A stretch of 64,000 bases of DNA from Strigamia acuminata. Taxonomy: Eukaryota; Arthropoda; Chilopoda; Geophilomorpha; Linotaeniidae. Location: contig OX442319.1 of the NCBI GenBank assembly GCA_949358305.1, positions 2,418,001 to 2,482,000 on the forward strand. The letters are read 5' to 3'. A program made the position numbers and the translations under genes. Of this stretch, positions 21,268 to 32,070 are shown piece by piece. Numbering within the stretch: position 1 is the stretch's first letter; each line of letters starts with the position of its first letter. Below the pieces are notes generated by a model. It searched no databases, was not told where the DNA came from, and saw only the letters and a program-made list of their open reading frames with translations.

Positions 21268-21387
21268 GTGAACGACCATACCACGCTGAAAACACCGGTT
21301 CTCGTCCGATCCCCGAAGTTAAGCAGCATCGGGTCTGGTTAGTACTTGGATGGGTGACCGCCTGGGAATCCCAGATGTCGTTCTCTT
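21268..21387 (+). rRNA. 5S rRNA, unit 22
   Basis: Consensus gene. Its TATAAC box is rebuilt by the target duplication, with the LTR end immediately upstream. Confidence 0.95.
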
Positions 21388-21469
21388 CATTTTTATTTTT
21401 TTACTTTTTGCATTTTTAATTTTGTTTGCTGATCATTCAGTATAACTAAAATTATTAGCTCTTACTGAT

Positions 21470-21589
21470 GTGAACGACCATACCACGCTGAAAACACCGG
21501 TTCTCGTCCGATCCCCGAAGTTAAGCAGCATCGGGTCTGGTTAGTACTTGGATGGGTGACCGCCTGGGAATCCCAGATGTCGTTCTCTT
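21470..21589 (+). rRNA. 5S rRNA, unit 23
   Basis: Consensus gene. Confidence 0.95.
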
Positions 21590-21671
21590 CATTTTCATTT
21601 TTTTACTTTTTGCATTTTTAATTTTGTTTGCTGATCATTCAGTATAACTAAAATTATTAGCTCTTACTGAT

Positions 21672-21791
21672 GTGAACGACCATACCACGCTGAAAACACC
21701 GGTTCTCGTCCGATCCCCGAAGTTAAGCAGCATCGGGTCTGGTTAGTACTTGGATGGGTGACCGCCTGGGAATCCCAGATGTCGTTCTCTT
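21672..21791 (+). rRNA. 5S rRNA, unit 24
   Basis: Consensus gene. Confidence 0.95.
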
Positions 21792-21873
21792 CATTTTTAT
21801 TTTTTTACTTTTTGCATTTTTAATTTTGTTTGCTGATCATTCAGTATAACTAAAATTATTAGCTCTTACTGAT

Positions 21874-21993
21874 GTGAACGACCATACCACGCTGAAAACA
21901 CCGGTTCTCGTCCGATCCCCGAAGTTAAGCAGCATCGGGTCTGGTTAGTACTTGGATGGGTGACCGCCTGGGAATCCCAGATGTCGTTCTCTT
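21874..21993 (+). rRNA. 5S rRNA, unit 25
   Basis: Consensus gene. Confidence 0.95.
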
Positions 21994-22075
21994 CATTTTT
22001 ATTTTTTTACTTTTTGCATTTTTAATTTTGTTTGCTGATCATTCAGTATAACTAAAATTATTAGCTCTTACTGAT

Positions 22076-22195
22076 GTGAACGACCATACCACGCTGAAAA
22101 CACCGGTTCTCGTCCGATCCCCGAAGTTAAGCAGCATCGGGTCTGGTTAGTACTTGGATGGGTGACCGCCTGGGAATCCCAGATGTCGTTCTCTT
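22076..22195 (+). rRNA. 5S rRNA, unit 26
   Basis: Consensus gene. Confidence 0.95.
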
Positions 22196-22277
22196 CATTT
22201 TCATTTTTTTACTTTTTGCATTTTTAATTTTGTTTGCTGATCATTCAGTATAACTAAAATTATTAGCTCTTACTGAT

Positions 22278-22397
22278 GTGAACGACCATACCACGCTGAA
22301 AACACCGGTTCTCGTCCGATCCCCGAAGTTAAGCAGCATCGGGTCTGGTTAGTACTTGGATGGGTGACCGCCTGGGAATCCCAGATGTCGTTCTCTT
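22278..22397 (+). rRNA. 5S rRNA, unit 27
   Basis: Consensus gene. Confidence 0.95.
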
Positions 22398-22479
22398 CAT
22401 TTTTATTTTTTTACTTTTTGCATTTTTAATTTTGTTTGCTGATCATTCAGTATAACTAAAATTATTAGCTCTTACTGAT

Positions 22480-22599
22480 GTGAACGACCATACCACGCTG
22501 AAAACACCGGTTCTCGTCCGATCCCCGAAGTTAAGCAGCATTGGGTCTGGTTAGTACTTGGATGGGTGACCGCCTGGGAATCCCAGATGTCGTTCTCTT
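22480..22599 (+). rRNA. 5S rRNA, unit 28
   Basis: Private C to T at position 63 (22542). Confidence 0.95.
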
Positions 22600-22681
22600 C
22601 ATTTTTATTTTTTTACTTTTTGCATTTTTAATTTTGTTTGCTGATCATTCAGTATAACTAAAATTATTAGCTCTTACTGAT

Positions 22682-22801
22682 GTGAACGACCATACCACGC
22701 TGAAAACACCGGTTCTCGTCCGATCCCCGAAGTTAAGCAGCATCGGGTCTGGTTAGTACTTGGATGGGTGACCGCCTGGGAATCCCAGATGTCGTTCTCT
22801 T
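22682..22801 (+). rRNA. 5S rRNA, unit 29
   Basis: Consensus gene. Confidence 0.95.
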
Positions 22802-22883
22802 CATTTTCATTTTTTTACTTTTTGCATTTTTAATTTTGTTTGCTGATCATTCAGTATAACTAAAATTATTAGCTCTTACTGAT

Positions 22884-23003
22884 GTGAACGACCATACCAC
22901 GCTGAAAACACCGGTTCTCGTCCGATCCCCGAAGTTAAGCAGCATCGGGTCTGGTTAGTACTTGGATGGGTGACCGCCTGGGAATCCCAGATGTCGTTCT
23001 CTT
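22884..23003 (+). rRNA. 5S rRNA, unit 30
   Basis: Consensus gene. Confidence 0.95.
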
Positions 23004-23085
23004 CATTTTTATTTTTTTACTTTTTGCATTTTTAATTTTGTTTGCTGATCATTCAGTATAACTAAAATTATTAGCTCTTACTGAT

Positions 23086-23205
23086 GTGAACGACCATACC
23101 ACGCTGAAAACACCGGTTCTCGTCCGATCCCCGAAGTTAAGCAGCATCGGGTCTGGTTAGTACTTGGATGGGTGACCGCCTGGGAATCCCAGATGTCGTT
23201 CTCTT
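23086..23205 (+). rRNA. 5S rRNA, unit 31
   Basis: Consensus gene. Confidence 0.95.
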
Positions 23206-23287
23206 CATTTTCATTTTTTTACTTTTTGCATTTTTAATTTTGTTTGCTGATCATTCAGTATAACTAAAATTATTAGCTCTTACTGAT

Positions 23288-23407
23288 GTGAACGACCATA
23301 CCACGCTGAAAACACCGGTTCTCGTCCGATCCCCGAAGTTAAGCAGCATCGGGTCTGGTTAGTACTTGGATGGGTGACCGCCTGGGAATCCCAGATGTCG
23401 TTCTCTT
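23288..23407 (+). rRNA. 5S rRNA, unit 32
   Basis: Consensus gene. Confidence 0.95.
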
Positions 23408-23489
23408 CATTTTTATTTTTTTACTTTTTGCATTTTTAATTTTGTTTGCTGATCATTCAGTATAACTAAAATTATTAGCTCTTACTGAT

Positions 23490-23609
23490 GTGAACGACCA
23501 TACCACGCTGAAAACACCGGTTCTCGTCCGATCCCCGAAGTTAAGCAGCATCGGGTCTGGTTAGTACTTGGATGGGTGACCGCCTGGGAATCCCAGATGT
23601 CGTTCTCTT
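23490..23609 (+). rRNA. 5S rRNA, unit 33
   Basis: Consensus gene; first of five consecutive units (33-37) with the TTTTCATT spacer. Confidence 0.95.
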
Positions 23610-23691
23610 CATTTTCATTTTTTTACTTTTTGCATTTTTAATTTTGTTTGCTGATCATTCAGTATAACTAAAATTATTAGCTCTTACTGAT

Positions 23692-23811
23692 GTGAACGAC
23701 CATACCACGCTGAAAACACCGGTTCTCGTCCGATCCCCGAAGTTAAGCAGCATCGGGTCTGGTTAGTACTTGGATGGGTGACCGCCTGGGAATCCCAGAT
23801 GTCGTTCTCTT
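23692..23811 (+). rRNA. 5S rRNA, unit 34
   Basis: Consensus gene. Confidence 0.95.
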
Positions 23812-23893
23812 CATTTTCATTTTTTTACTTTTTGCATTTTTAATTTTGTTTGCTGATCATTCAGTATAACTAAAATTATTAGCTCTTACTGAT

Positions 23894-24013
23894 GTGAACG
23901 ACCATACCACGCTGAAAACACCGGTTCTCGTCCGATCCCCGAAGTTAAGCAGCATCGGGTCTGGTTAGTACTTGGATGGGTGACCGCCTGGGAATCCCAG
24001 ATGTCGTTCTCTT
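23894..24013 (+). rRNA. 5S rRNA, unit 35
   Basis: Consensus gene. Confidence 0.95.
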
Positions 24014-24095
24014 CATTTTCATTTTTTTACTTTTTGCATTTTTAATTTTGTTTGCTGATCATTCAGTATAACTAAAATTATTAGCTCTTACTGAT

Positions 24096-24215
24096 GTGAA
24101 CGACCATACCACGCTGAAAACACCGGTTCTCGTCCGATCCCCGAAGTTAAGCAGCATCGGGTCTGGTTAGTACTTGGATGGGTGACCGCCTGGGAATCCC
24201 AGATGTCGTTCTCTT
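24096..24215 (+). rRNA. 5S rRNA, unit 36
   Basis: Consensus gene. Confidence 0.95.
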
Positions 24216-24297
24216 CATTTTCATTTTTTTACTTTTTGCATTTTTAATTTTGTTTGCTGATCATTCAGTATAACTAAAATTATTAGCTCTTACTGAT

Positions 24298-24417
24298 GTG
24301 AACGACCATACCACGCTGAAAACACCGGTTCTCGTCCGATCCCCGAAGTTAAGCAGCATCGGGTCTGGTTAGTACTTGGATGGGTGACCGCCTGGGAATC
24401 CCAGATGTCGTTCTCTT
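24298..24417 (+). rRNA. 5S rRNA, unit 37
   Basis: Consensus gene; last intact unit. Confidence 0.95.
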
Positions 24418-24499
24418 CATTTTCATTTTTTTACTTTTTGCATTTTTAATTTTGTTTGCTGATCATTCAGTATAACTAAAATTATTAGCTCTTACTGAT

Positions 24500-24574
24500 G
24501 TGAACGACCATACCACGCTGAAAACACCGGTTCTCGTCCGATCCCCGAAGTTAAGCAGCATCGGGTCTGGTTAG
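24500..24574 (+). pseudogene. 5S rRNA unit 38, truncated at array edge
   Basis: Identity to the consensus stops after GGTTAG (gene position 75), before box C, and unique sequence follows. This is the right boundary of the array. Confidence 0.95.
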
Positions 24575-25060
24575 AATGTCAATTTTTTATGTACCACTTA
24601 GAACCTTGTTTTAACCGAGTATATTGATAGTGCATGCAGGGGAACCAATTTAACAATAATTCTCCATCTAGTTCTTTGCGTTTTTATAAAGCGCCATCCA
24701 TTCTCAAATTGACCAATATGTGCACCATTGTTTGCCATTTTGCCACGCTTAGTGAGTATCCCTCACCTATTGAAAGGTGAAAACTGAGTCATAACCTTTC
24801 TTTTATCATACATTTAACCCTGCGTAAACAATGGATCTTGTAATTCAAAATAGTATTGATACCCAATTACCAAAAATTTGACAAAAAATAGGATTTTGTG
24901 ACAAGTTTAATACTATTTAAATTATACACATACTATCACAATGACTAGAAGTAAATCTAACATATTTAAATGTAGATTTATATATATGCGTAAGAGGTTA
25001 AATCTTTTTCCAGTACTGAAATGTAAGACATATGTTTATTGCATTAGCTTAGTGGAAAAT
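24575..25060. other. Unique spacer between the 5S array and GRAMD4 copy A
   Basis: AT-rich sequence with no recognised gene; its right part is the 3' flank of the GRAMD4-like copy A. Confidence 0.6.
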
Positions 25061-26713
25061 TCATCCGTGTTTAGCCCATGTGTACTCGTTGGTAGTCCCA
25101 ATCACCATCATAGAATCAAATGCCTCATCACGGTTGATAATCGGGCCGAAAACGTTTACTTGGAATACAAAAATAAAAACCTGAAAAAAGAAATTTTTTT
25201 TATGCATCAACAAGATTTCAAATTATTTGAATACCTTTCTCGTGTCTTTCATTGTAATCTCAATTGCTTTCCCACCTCCAGGCACCCAGTGAAATAATCT
25301 GGCCTTCAACACAAAACATTTAATTGACATTGACACAACCTAGCTATAATAATTGGCTGGACTTAATTCAACCTCACCTTATTAATTGTTTTGATTGTTT
25401 CTAGAGGAACAACTATAGTTTTACAACTTTCTGACTGACTGGTACTTCTTTGAAAACACAGATAGCTAAAAGATTAATCATGTTTTTTTCAATTAAATTT
25501 TGCACTCGATTAAAAATTTAAACTGACTTATTCGTTAAATACATCCTTCCAATTTTGAAGCCAACTGCAAAATATTTCTCTTTGTTCACCAAAACGCACC
25601 TTCTACCATTTTGCCAGGCTATAAAAGAAGTTAATTATGCCTAAATAAAGCTCTTGCAATCAACTAGGAATGCATTTAAAGAATTTGTAAATATGGTTTT
25701 TAGTGTGATATTATTTTGTTCTTGTAGTTGTAGTTGGTTTTTGCAGGTAAATGCCAATTAAAATTCCTCATCGTCATGAAATCAACAAATTAACCTCACT
25801 TTTTTGTGGTGGATGTTTCAATAGAACAACTGAACATTAAACCCTCAATCTAACATGGGTGACAGCCATTTTAATTCGGTTTTAAAAACCAAAACCATAA
25901 GAAAAAACACTCCGGTTGTGGCAAAAACACACATTCATCTAATGGGCGTTAACTTACCTGACAATACACTTTCGGATACCGGTAGTTGGAAAGTGTCATG
26001 AAATGATGCTTCAACAGTATTTAAAGATGACGAACTTCCGGCCGGAGTCACAGCCAAACTAGATCTGTTTTGTACGGCTGAAACACTGCGGGACTGGAAT
26101 ATTACATCAAAATATAAATTTTTTCTCCACAATAAAAGTAAAGTATCAAATAAACAATTACTCCGTACTAATTTTGGTTTTTTTTTCATTTCCATTTGAA
26201 TTTTCTTTAACTCCATCTCGTATTGAGCATCAGTTTTTAATTGCGAAAGATATTGCTCAATGAAGTTGTACTTCTGATTGAAACGAGGAAAGCGAGAAAA
26301 AAGATGCAGGAAAACGAATATATATACACCTAACACCAGACCTATATATAAAATAATAAAATAAATAAAAGCATAACAACATTGACAAACTAATGACTTT
26401 ACCTGCCATCTTCACTAAGAAATAAATAGAAAAGAAAAGCGAACCAATGAATGCCAGGCCAAACAAAATGACAACGGGTTTAGTCAATTCTGGTTCCCTC
26501 CAAAGTAGTAAACTAGATTTTCAAAATTTAAAAAAGATTAATAAAAATAATATCACACACACAGGACAGTAGTTGAAAACATACTTTCTAATCTTTTCCA
26601 GTAGATCTGATCCAAAACCAGCATAATTCTACAACCAAGCAAAAAAAAAAACTTTATATTTCATCCTCATAAATTTGGGGTATGCTTTTAACACAAAATG
26701 CAGTAACACTGAG

Positions 26714-27376
26714 TGTTGGGACGGACGCCACGTGGTCTGGGGAGGGCCACGAGGCGCTGGACGCAACACACACGATGATAAATTCCACGAAATACACAAA
26801 AGACACAAGTTTAGGTTTTGGTTATTGCTTTATTGTTGTCTAGGGGTGTGATATGGTGTCTCAAGGTGTATTTCCCAAGTGTAATGGCGGTTTTGCCGCC
26901 ATTCCTGATTTGACCACGTGTCACGGCAATCGGTAGATCGCCATGACACGCGAGATCGGTGTATGCAGTTTGTGCCGCGTCGCCGCAACGTTCTTTAGGA
27001 ACATCCGGCGAGCACGGCGTATTGGACGCTCAGGTCCCGACCGGCGACAGCATTGCTGCGTCGGTCCTTCGGGTATCTCTTGCGATCAGGCATGGGAAGA
27101 AGGTCGGGAAGCGACCGTTCGCCATGCTGGCCCAGATTCAACTGATCGGGCTACTGTGGGGTCCACCACTTCCGGAAGGGGCACTTCCGGTTCCCAATTG
27201 GCGGAGCCAACGACCGACAGCTCCACCTGGTGCGGGGGGCCGCGCCAGGTCGCGCACGAGAAACACACGAGTTGCGCAAGAGCTTGGAAGCGCCGTGTGT
27301 TGCAGTGAAGTGACACAGAATGTGTGGGCAGCTGGTCACAACACGTTCAGTTTTGTGACGGAATACATTGGCAACA
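26714..27376 (-). mobile_element. Probable solo LTR, GC-rich, 663 bp
   Basis: A GC-rich block in an intron of GRAMD4 copy A that is absent from the same intron of copy B. Read on the minus strand it starts TGTTGCCAATG, has AATAAAGC about 550 bp in, and ends CGTCCCAACA, the TG...CA layout of an LTR. The flanks CTGAG and CTGAC give an imperfect 5-bp duplication. Three frames look open only because the block is GC-rich. A DNA-element origin is not excluded. Confidence 0.5.
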
Positions 27377-28005
27377 CTGACCCATAGACAACACAATAAA
27401 GGCCACAAAACCATCTAAATACAGTCTTCTAATGTCCATTCCTTTCTAATCCTATGAACGCTACGTACCTGAGCTCTTCGAGCGACAATAAAAATAATCG
27501 AGATTTGGTCTTTTATAGTCAGATCTTTTTCCATTTCCTAATGTAACAGTGTTTTTTAAATGCTATTATTCCGGCTTAGAAATCTGCAACAATAACTTAC
27601 TACGCTTGAACCTGTAGTAATGTTTTCTACTTCATTTCCAAACGACCATCCTCTAAAAAAGAGATATATTTTAGAAATAATTAATCTATATTCAAAAAAC
27701 CCACATCTAGAAATATGTTACATGTGTTTAAGATATGTGATAAGAAAAACCGAAACAATGCTAAAAAATAATGTAGACAGCAACAAGTCTTTATAAATAA
27801 CAACCATGTAGATCTGCAATGTATAAGATATTATTTAATTGCTTAGTGCGTGTTAATGTAATCCAACTAACCGCAAAAGTCAGAAATGAAACGGCAGGAT
27901 TTTGCCATGTTATAATTGAGCCCAATGACTGAAGAACCTCTTCAAACACATTTATAAAATTTCCTATTTGCGAGTAAAAGAAATTGTTTAAATTTAGATT
28001 TAAAG

Positions 28006-28713
28006 GTCATAGGAAGAAAAATAAAAAAAATTTCTCTAATCTGTTTAAAATAACTATAAAAAAGGTAATAGAACGTTTTTCTCTGCAAAAATCAAGTATT
28101 AGTGGTTTTACAATTTACATGGTCAAACCGTGTTTTTACCATTTGTAAGAGGGAACTATTTTGGGCAATGCATTCTGGGATTTCATGTCATTGCTGACGT
28201 CATTTGTGAACACTGAGGTAAACAAACACCATGCGTACATTGTTTCTCAATAACACTGTTACCGCACATTTTACTCATTTGTTATTACATGGTATTGTGC
28301 AGCTGTGGAATGCCAAAATTTATCAAAAAATGGCAAAAAAATCTATTTTTGTAGCTAAAAATTTTGTAGCCAAAAACATCGATTTTATTATAGCTAAAAA
28401 CGTACAGTACATGGAACCTCAGATGTAGTTAAAACATGCAAATCACTATCTCCTTCGTCACTAACGCATAAAACATGCTAAAATCGCAAATTTGTGCTTG
28501 AATTCACCTGCTTGTTTGTCGTAGTATAAATAATGCCACCTAGTGACAGTACTTATAAACTTTTGAAAATTACTGCTCGGTTAGAAGTTTGACACTACAG
28601 TACTTGCTTTTAAATAATGCCCCGTAAGTTTGACAGTTAAAAATGTTATATAACGTTTTTTCAGGTCATTCTAAAGAGATTAGAGTAATTTTTTATTTCT
28701 CTTCCTATGATCT
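28006..28713. mobile_element. Inverted-repeat element, about 700 bp, in GRAMD4 copy A
   Basis: The left arm TCATAGGAAGAAAAATAAAA continues through TTCTCTAATCTG and returns inverted at the right end. The matching intron of copy B lacks it, so it was inserted after the duplication or lost from B. No ORF with family features is seen. Confidence 0.7.
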
Positions 28714-29747
28714 GTAACTATACATATGTGAATTTAATTATTATTAAATTAAATTAAATTAAAAGAATCTTACCGAATCGAAGTAAATTCTTCTTTAGTC
28801 TATCCAAAAAATATATAGTTAAACATTTGCATTTGTAAACAGAATAAATTTAAAGGAAATGTACTTGACAGGATTAAGTTGGTCTCCTTCCGTATCAGGA
28901 ACTGCCACTCCAGCTTTAAATACTGAAAAATCATCTACCAATTCTTCATACTTCTTCAATAGCCAAATCTTCAATCGAAAAGACAAATTATTTCGATGAA
29001 ACTCTACAAAGTAACAAAATCAAAAATTTACTTTTTGGAAAATATTTGAAAATATAAGTAGCTTATTTGGATAATTGCAACTGCGTGAGTATATTTTTGT
29101 CTTTACTCAGTATACCTTTATCTGTACACAGCATATCTTTGTTGGTTTTACGTTTTACGCAGTATACATTCGGTTTGATGTAATATAATTTCAGTTTTTT
29201 GAAATGTATCGTTGGCGTTACTTACAAGTTAGTGCTGTAGAAGGTTTCTACAATAAAATGCCGGGTACTGTCAATTTTATTTATGGTTGCAGCTATGCCA
29301 GACACACAATTGTTATTTCTATAAGTTTATTTCAAAATATTTCCTCAATGTATATGAGTAACAAATTCTGTCGCAATCTCGCGTTTACAATATTCAACTC
29401 GTAAATAACAATTATCGTGGCAGTTGACCCGCTGTCACACAGCAGTGAGCTGAATTTCTCAGTCTGTTGTAGAAAAAACACTAACTATTCCTCTCATCTT
29501 TTATGGCAAAGATAGTAACCAAATGTGGCTTGTTAGTGATATTTTGAGATCACTACAATTTTGCTTTGACAAATGCAGTGTAATCTGATAATATAATAGC
29601 ACAGCTGTCAAACAGATAAATAATAAACACATGTCCAACTTGTTTATGTTGAGACTGGATTAAAAAAAAGATTAAATTATTTTTACACTATTTTTCTTTA
29701 TTTTTCCACTAAAAATCCCTGTCTTTTACTCTAAATTGCTGAATACA

Positions 29748-29895
29748 AACACTATTTTCCCTTATTTCTACACTCAAAAATTCATACACATCAAGGACTG
29801 GTTAAGGTTAGGTTAGGTTAGGCCTGGTAGAAAATAGAAAGCAGGGTCGTTCAAAATTTAGTTTCTTTTAGTGTAAAAATAAGGGAAAATAGTGT
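29748..29895. repeat. Foldback with TTAGG run in the loop
   Basis: ACACTATTTTCCCTTATTTC and its inverted copy enclose about 100 bp that includes (GGTTA)n-like GGTTAGGTTAGGTTAGG at about 29806-29822, the arthropod telomere-type repeat. Confidence 0.55.
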
Positions 29896-30400
29896 ATAAA
29901 TAAATAAGTCAGATTGAAAAGAGAGGGCCCAAATAGCTATTTGCGTCACTGGAGCCTCCCGGTTCCTTATGGTTCTGAAAGTAATTTCCATGGATTTGGA
30001 TTGACTTGATAACAGTGTAAAGGCTGAATGAACATTTTTTGTCAGTAAAACAATTCAATATTGTATGTACGTACATAAAAGTGGTCTCTTTGCTTAAGAG
30101 AATCTAGTTTTAAGAAAATGCATTTTGTACGAGCGACGAGCACATACGTTTTTCGAGTGCTCCAAGTCCCAACAAACGGGCAGATTAAAAATTCAGGGGG
30201 CCCGGGCCAGATCACTAGGACAGAAAGGTCAACGAATATTGAAAACTGACATCTTCGCAATATTACTTAAAAATTACTAAAAAAAACTACTAAATTGTCA
30301 TTCTTGGCCAAAGAAATACATCGTCAAGCAAAATATTCCATTTGCAGGCGGAAAAATGCATTTTTATGAGAGAAAAAAAATTCATTTTAGATAAAAGAAA

Positions 30401-30868
30401 TGCATTTTCACAGAAAAAGATGCATTTTCACAGAAAAAGATGCATTTTCACAGAAAAAGATGCATTTTTACAGAAAAAGATGCATTTTCACAGAAAAAGA
30501 TGCATTTTCACAGAAAAAGATGCATTTTCACAGAAAAAGATGCATTTTCACAGAAAAAGATGCATTTTCACAGAAAAAGATGCATTCTCACAGAAAAAGA
30601 TGCATTTTCACAGAAAAAGATGCATTTTCACAGAAAAAGATGCATTTTCACAGAAAAAGATGCATTTTCACAGAAAAAGATGCATTTTCACAGAAAAAGA
30701 TGCATTTTCACAGAAAAAGATGCATTTTCACAGAAAAAGATGCATTTTCACAGAAAAAGATGCATTTTCACAGAAAAAGATGCATTTTCACAGAAAAAGA
30801 TGCATTTTCACAGAAAAAGATGCATTTTCACAGAAAAAGATGCATTTTCACAGAAAAAGATGCATTTT
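30401..30868. repeat. 20-bp tandem satellite, 23 units
   Basis: The unit TGCATTTTCACAGAAAAAGA is repeated nearly identically; one unit has TTTTTA and one TTCTCA. It lies in a long intron of GRAMD4 copy A. Open frames across it are artefacts of the stop-free unit. Confidence 0.97.
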
Positions 30869-32070
30869 ATGTGTACCAGAGGCCTTGCCCCCCTCAACCC
30901 CTGTAATCCAGCCCTGCCCACAAAACCGTAATCTGGTCAGACATAAAAATAACAATCCTAATGTAAGACACAGGAACAGGAATATTAACTAGAACTATGT
31001 AGAGTAACATTTTAGACGGGTACAAATGTGTCAGTATGAAATGAAAGAAAAAAATGCAATTCTAAAACTATATAGGTAGTTTACCCGAGTTGCTTTGCAG
31101 CGTTTCTGCTTCATTCATTAATGCATCTTCGGCAATTTCAAGATCAGACTCGAATGTTTCGGTCGGAATGGCATCAGCGTCGACTTCTGAATTTGCTTCA
31201 GCTGGTAAATTCACCATTGATCTGCCTTTTGTCGAGAAATTCGCTTCTGGATTGCGACGTCGTTGTGCACTGTAATAAGAACAAAAACATTAGTTAAGTA
31301 CCCACCCATACGTTATTAAATGTTTAGGTTCTTTTATTATTTTTTTATTATTTATTATTTATTACTTATTTAAAATTATTAATCAGGTCTTGTTATTTTG
31401 GCCTATCTGAGGCAGTTCGCTGAGATATACTGTAATATGCAAAATTTGCAATTCCTCTTATTATTTATCACCAATTAACTAAAACTCTAAAATCTGAATC
31501 CAATTTTCTGTTTGTGAAATTTTTCATCATTAAATACAAAGTACAAATCAACTGAAATTCGACTTTGGAAATTTTAAACCAAAGTTTAATGCAAAAATAT
31601 CAGGTTCCACATTGATTGTGTCGGTCGTTTTTAAAGTTTGTTTAAACAACTGTATAAATTCCAATAGACTACTGTTAAAAATCAGCTGTGCTTATACAAT
31701 TCAAACCTTAGATGACGACATTTGGCCTTTCACTTATTTTTCAAGCGACACAGAGAAAAACAAAGGAAAAACACAATAATATTGGCCTCGTTTTTGTTCT
31801 TATCAAACTTTGGACATCGATCGAAATGTGATAACTACGGTACACTTGAAATTATGTCATATGAAGTAATTTCATGTTTTTGATGTCACAATTCCTTTTA
31901 AAAATATCAGGTTCCACATTGATTAATTAAGCGTCTTTAAAGCTTATACCGATATATCAATTTGCGGTAAACAACTGCAGGTAATTAAGGTGTATAGAGC
32001 CTAATTGACTATTAAAAATAAGCCGTAAAATCGTAAACACAAAGCCACCCACACTCACTAAATTAATTAA

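Larger units (their letters stand above)
12119..24574 (+). repeat. Tandem 5S rDNA array, 38 units of 202 bp
   Basis: The array consists of 202-bp units: a 120-bp 5S gene plus an 82-bp AT-rich spacer with T runs that can end Pol III transcription. The period is exactly 202 bp from unit to unit. It is broken only by a 428-bp element inside unit 9 and a 4446-bp LTR element between units 21 and 22. A TATAAC box lies at -29 to -24 of each gene. Genes are almost identical, while spacers fall into a few types (TTTTTATT or TTTTCATT after the gene; ATTAGCTCTTAC or CACAGCTTGTAC before it). All units are on the plus strand. The right edge cuts unit 38; the left edge starts in a partial spacer. Confidence 0.97.

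Noticed and set aside
12119-24574. CRISPR-like array because of the regular 202-bp repeat
   Set aside because: Repeats are 5S rRNA genes with near-identical spacers in a eukaryotic locus; no cas genes and no variable spacers.
26943-27414. Overlapping ORFs on both strands near 27 kb
   Set aside because: Open because the probable LTR is GC-rich; no domain is recognisable.
29800-29825. Telomeric TTAGG tract
   Set aside because: Only about three units inside a foldback loop; too short to call an interstitial telomere.
30342-30992. Repetitive open frames of up to 216 codons at 30.3-31.0 kb
   Set aside because: Same artefact of a 20-bp stop-free satellite unit inside an intron.
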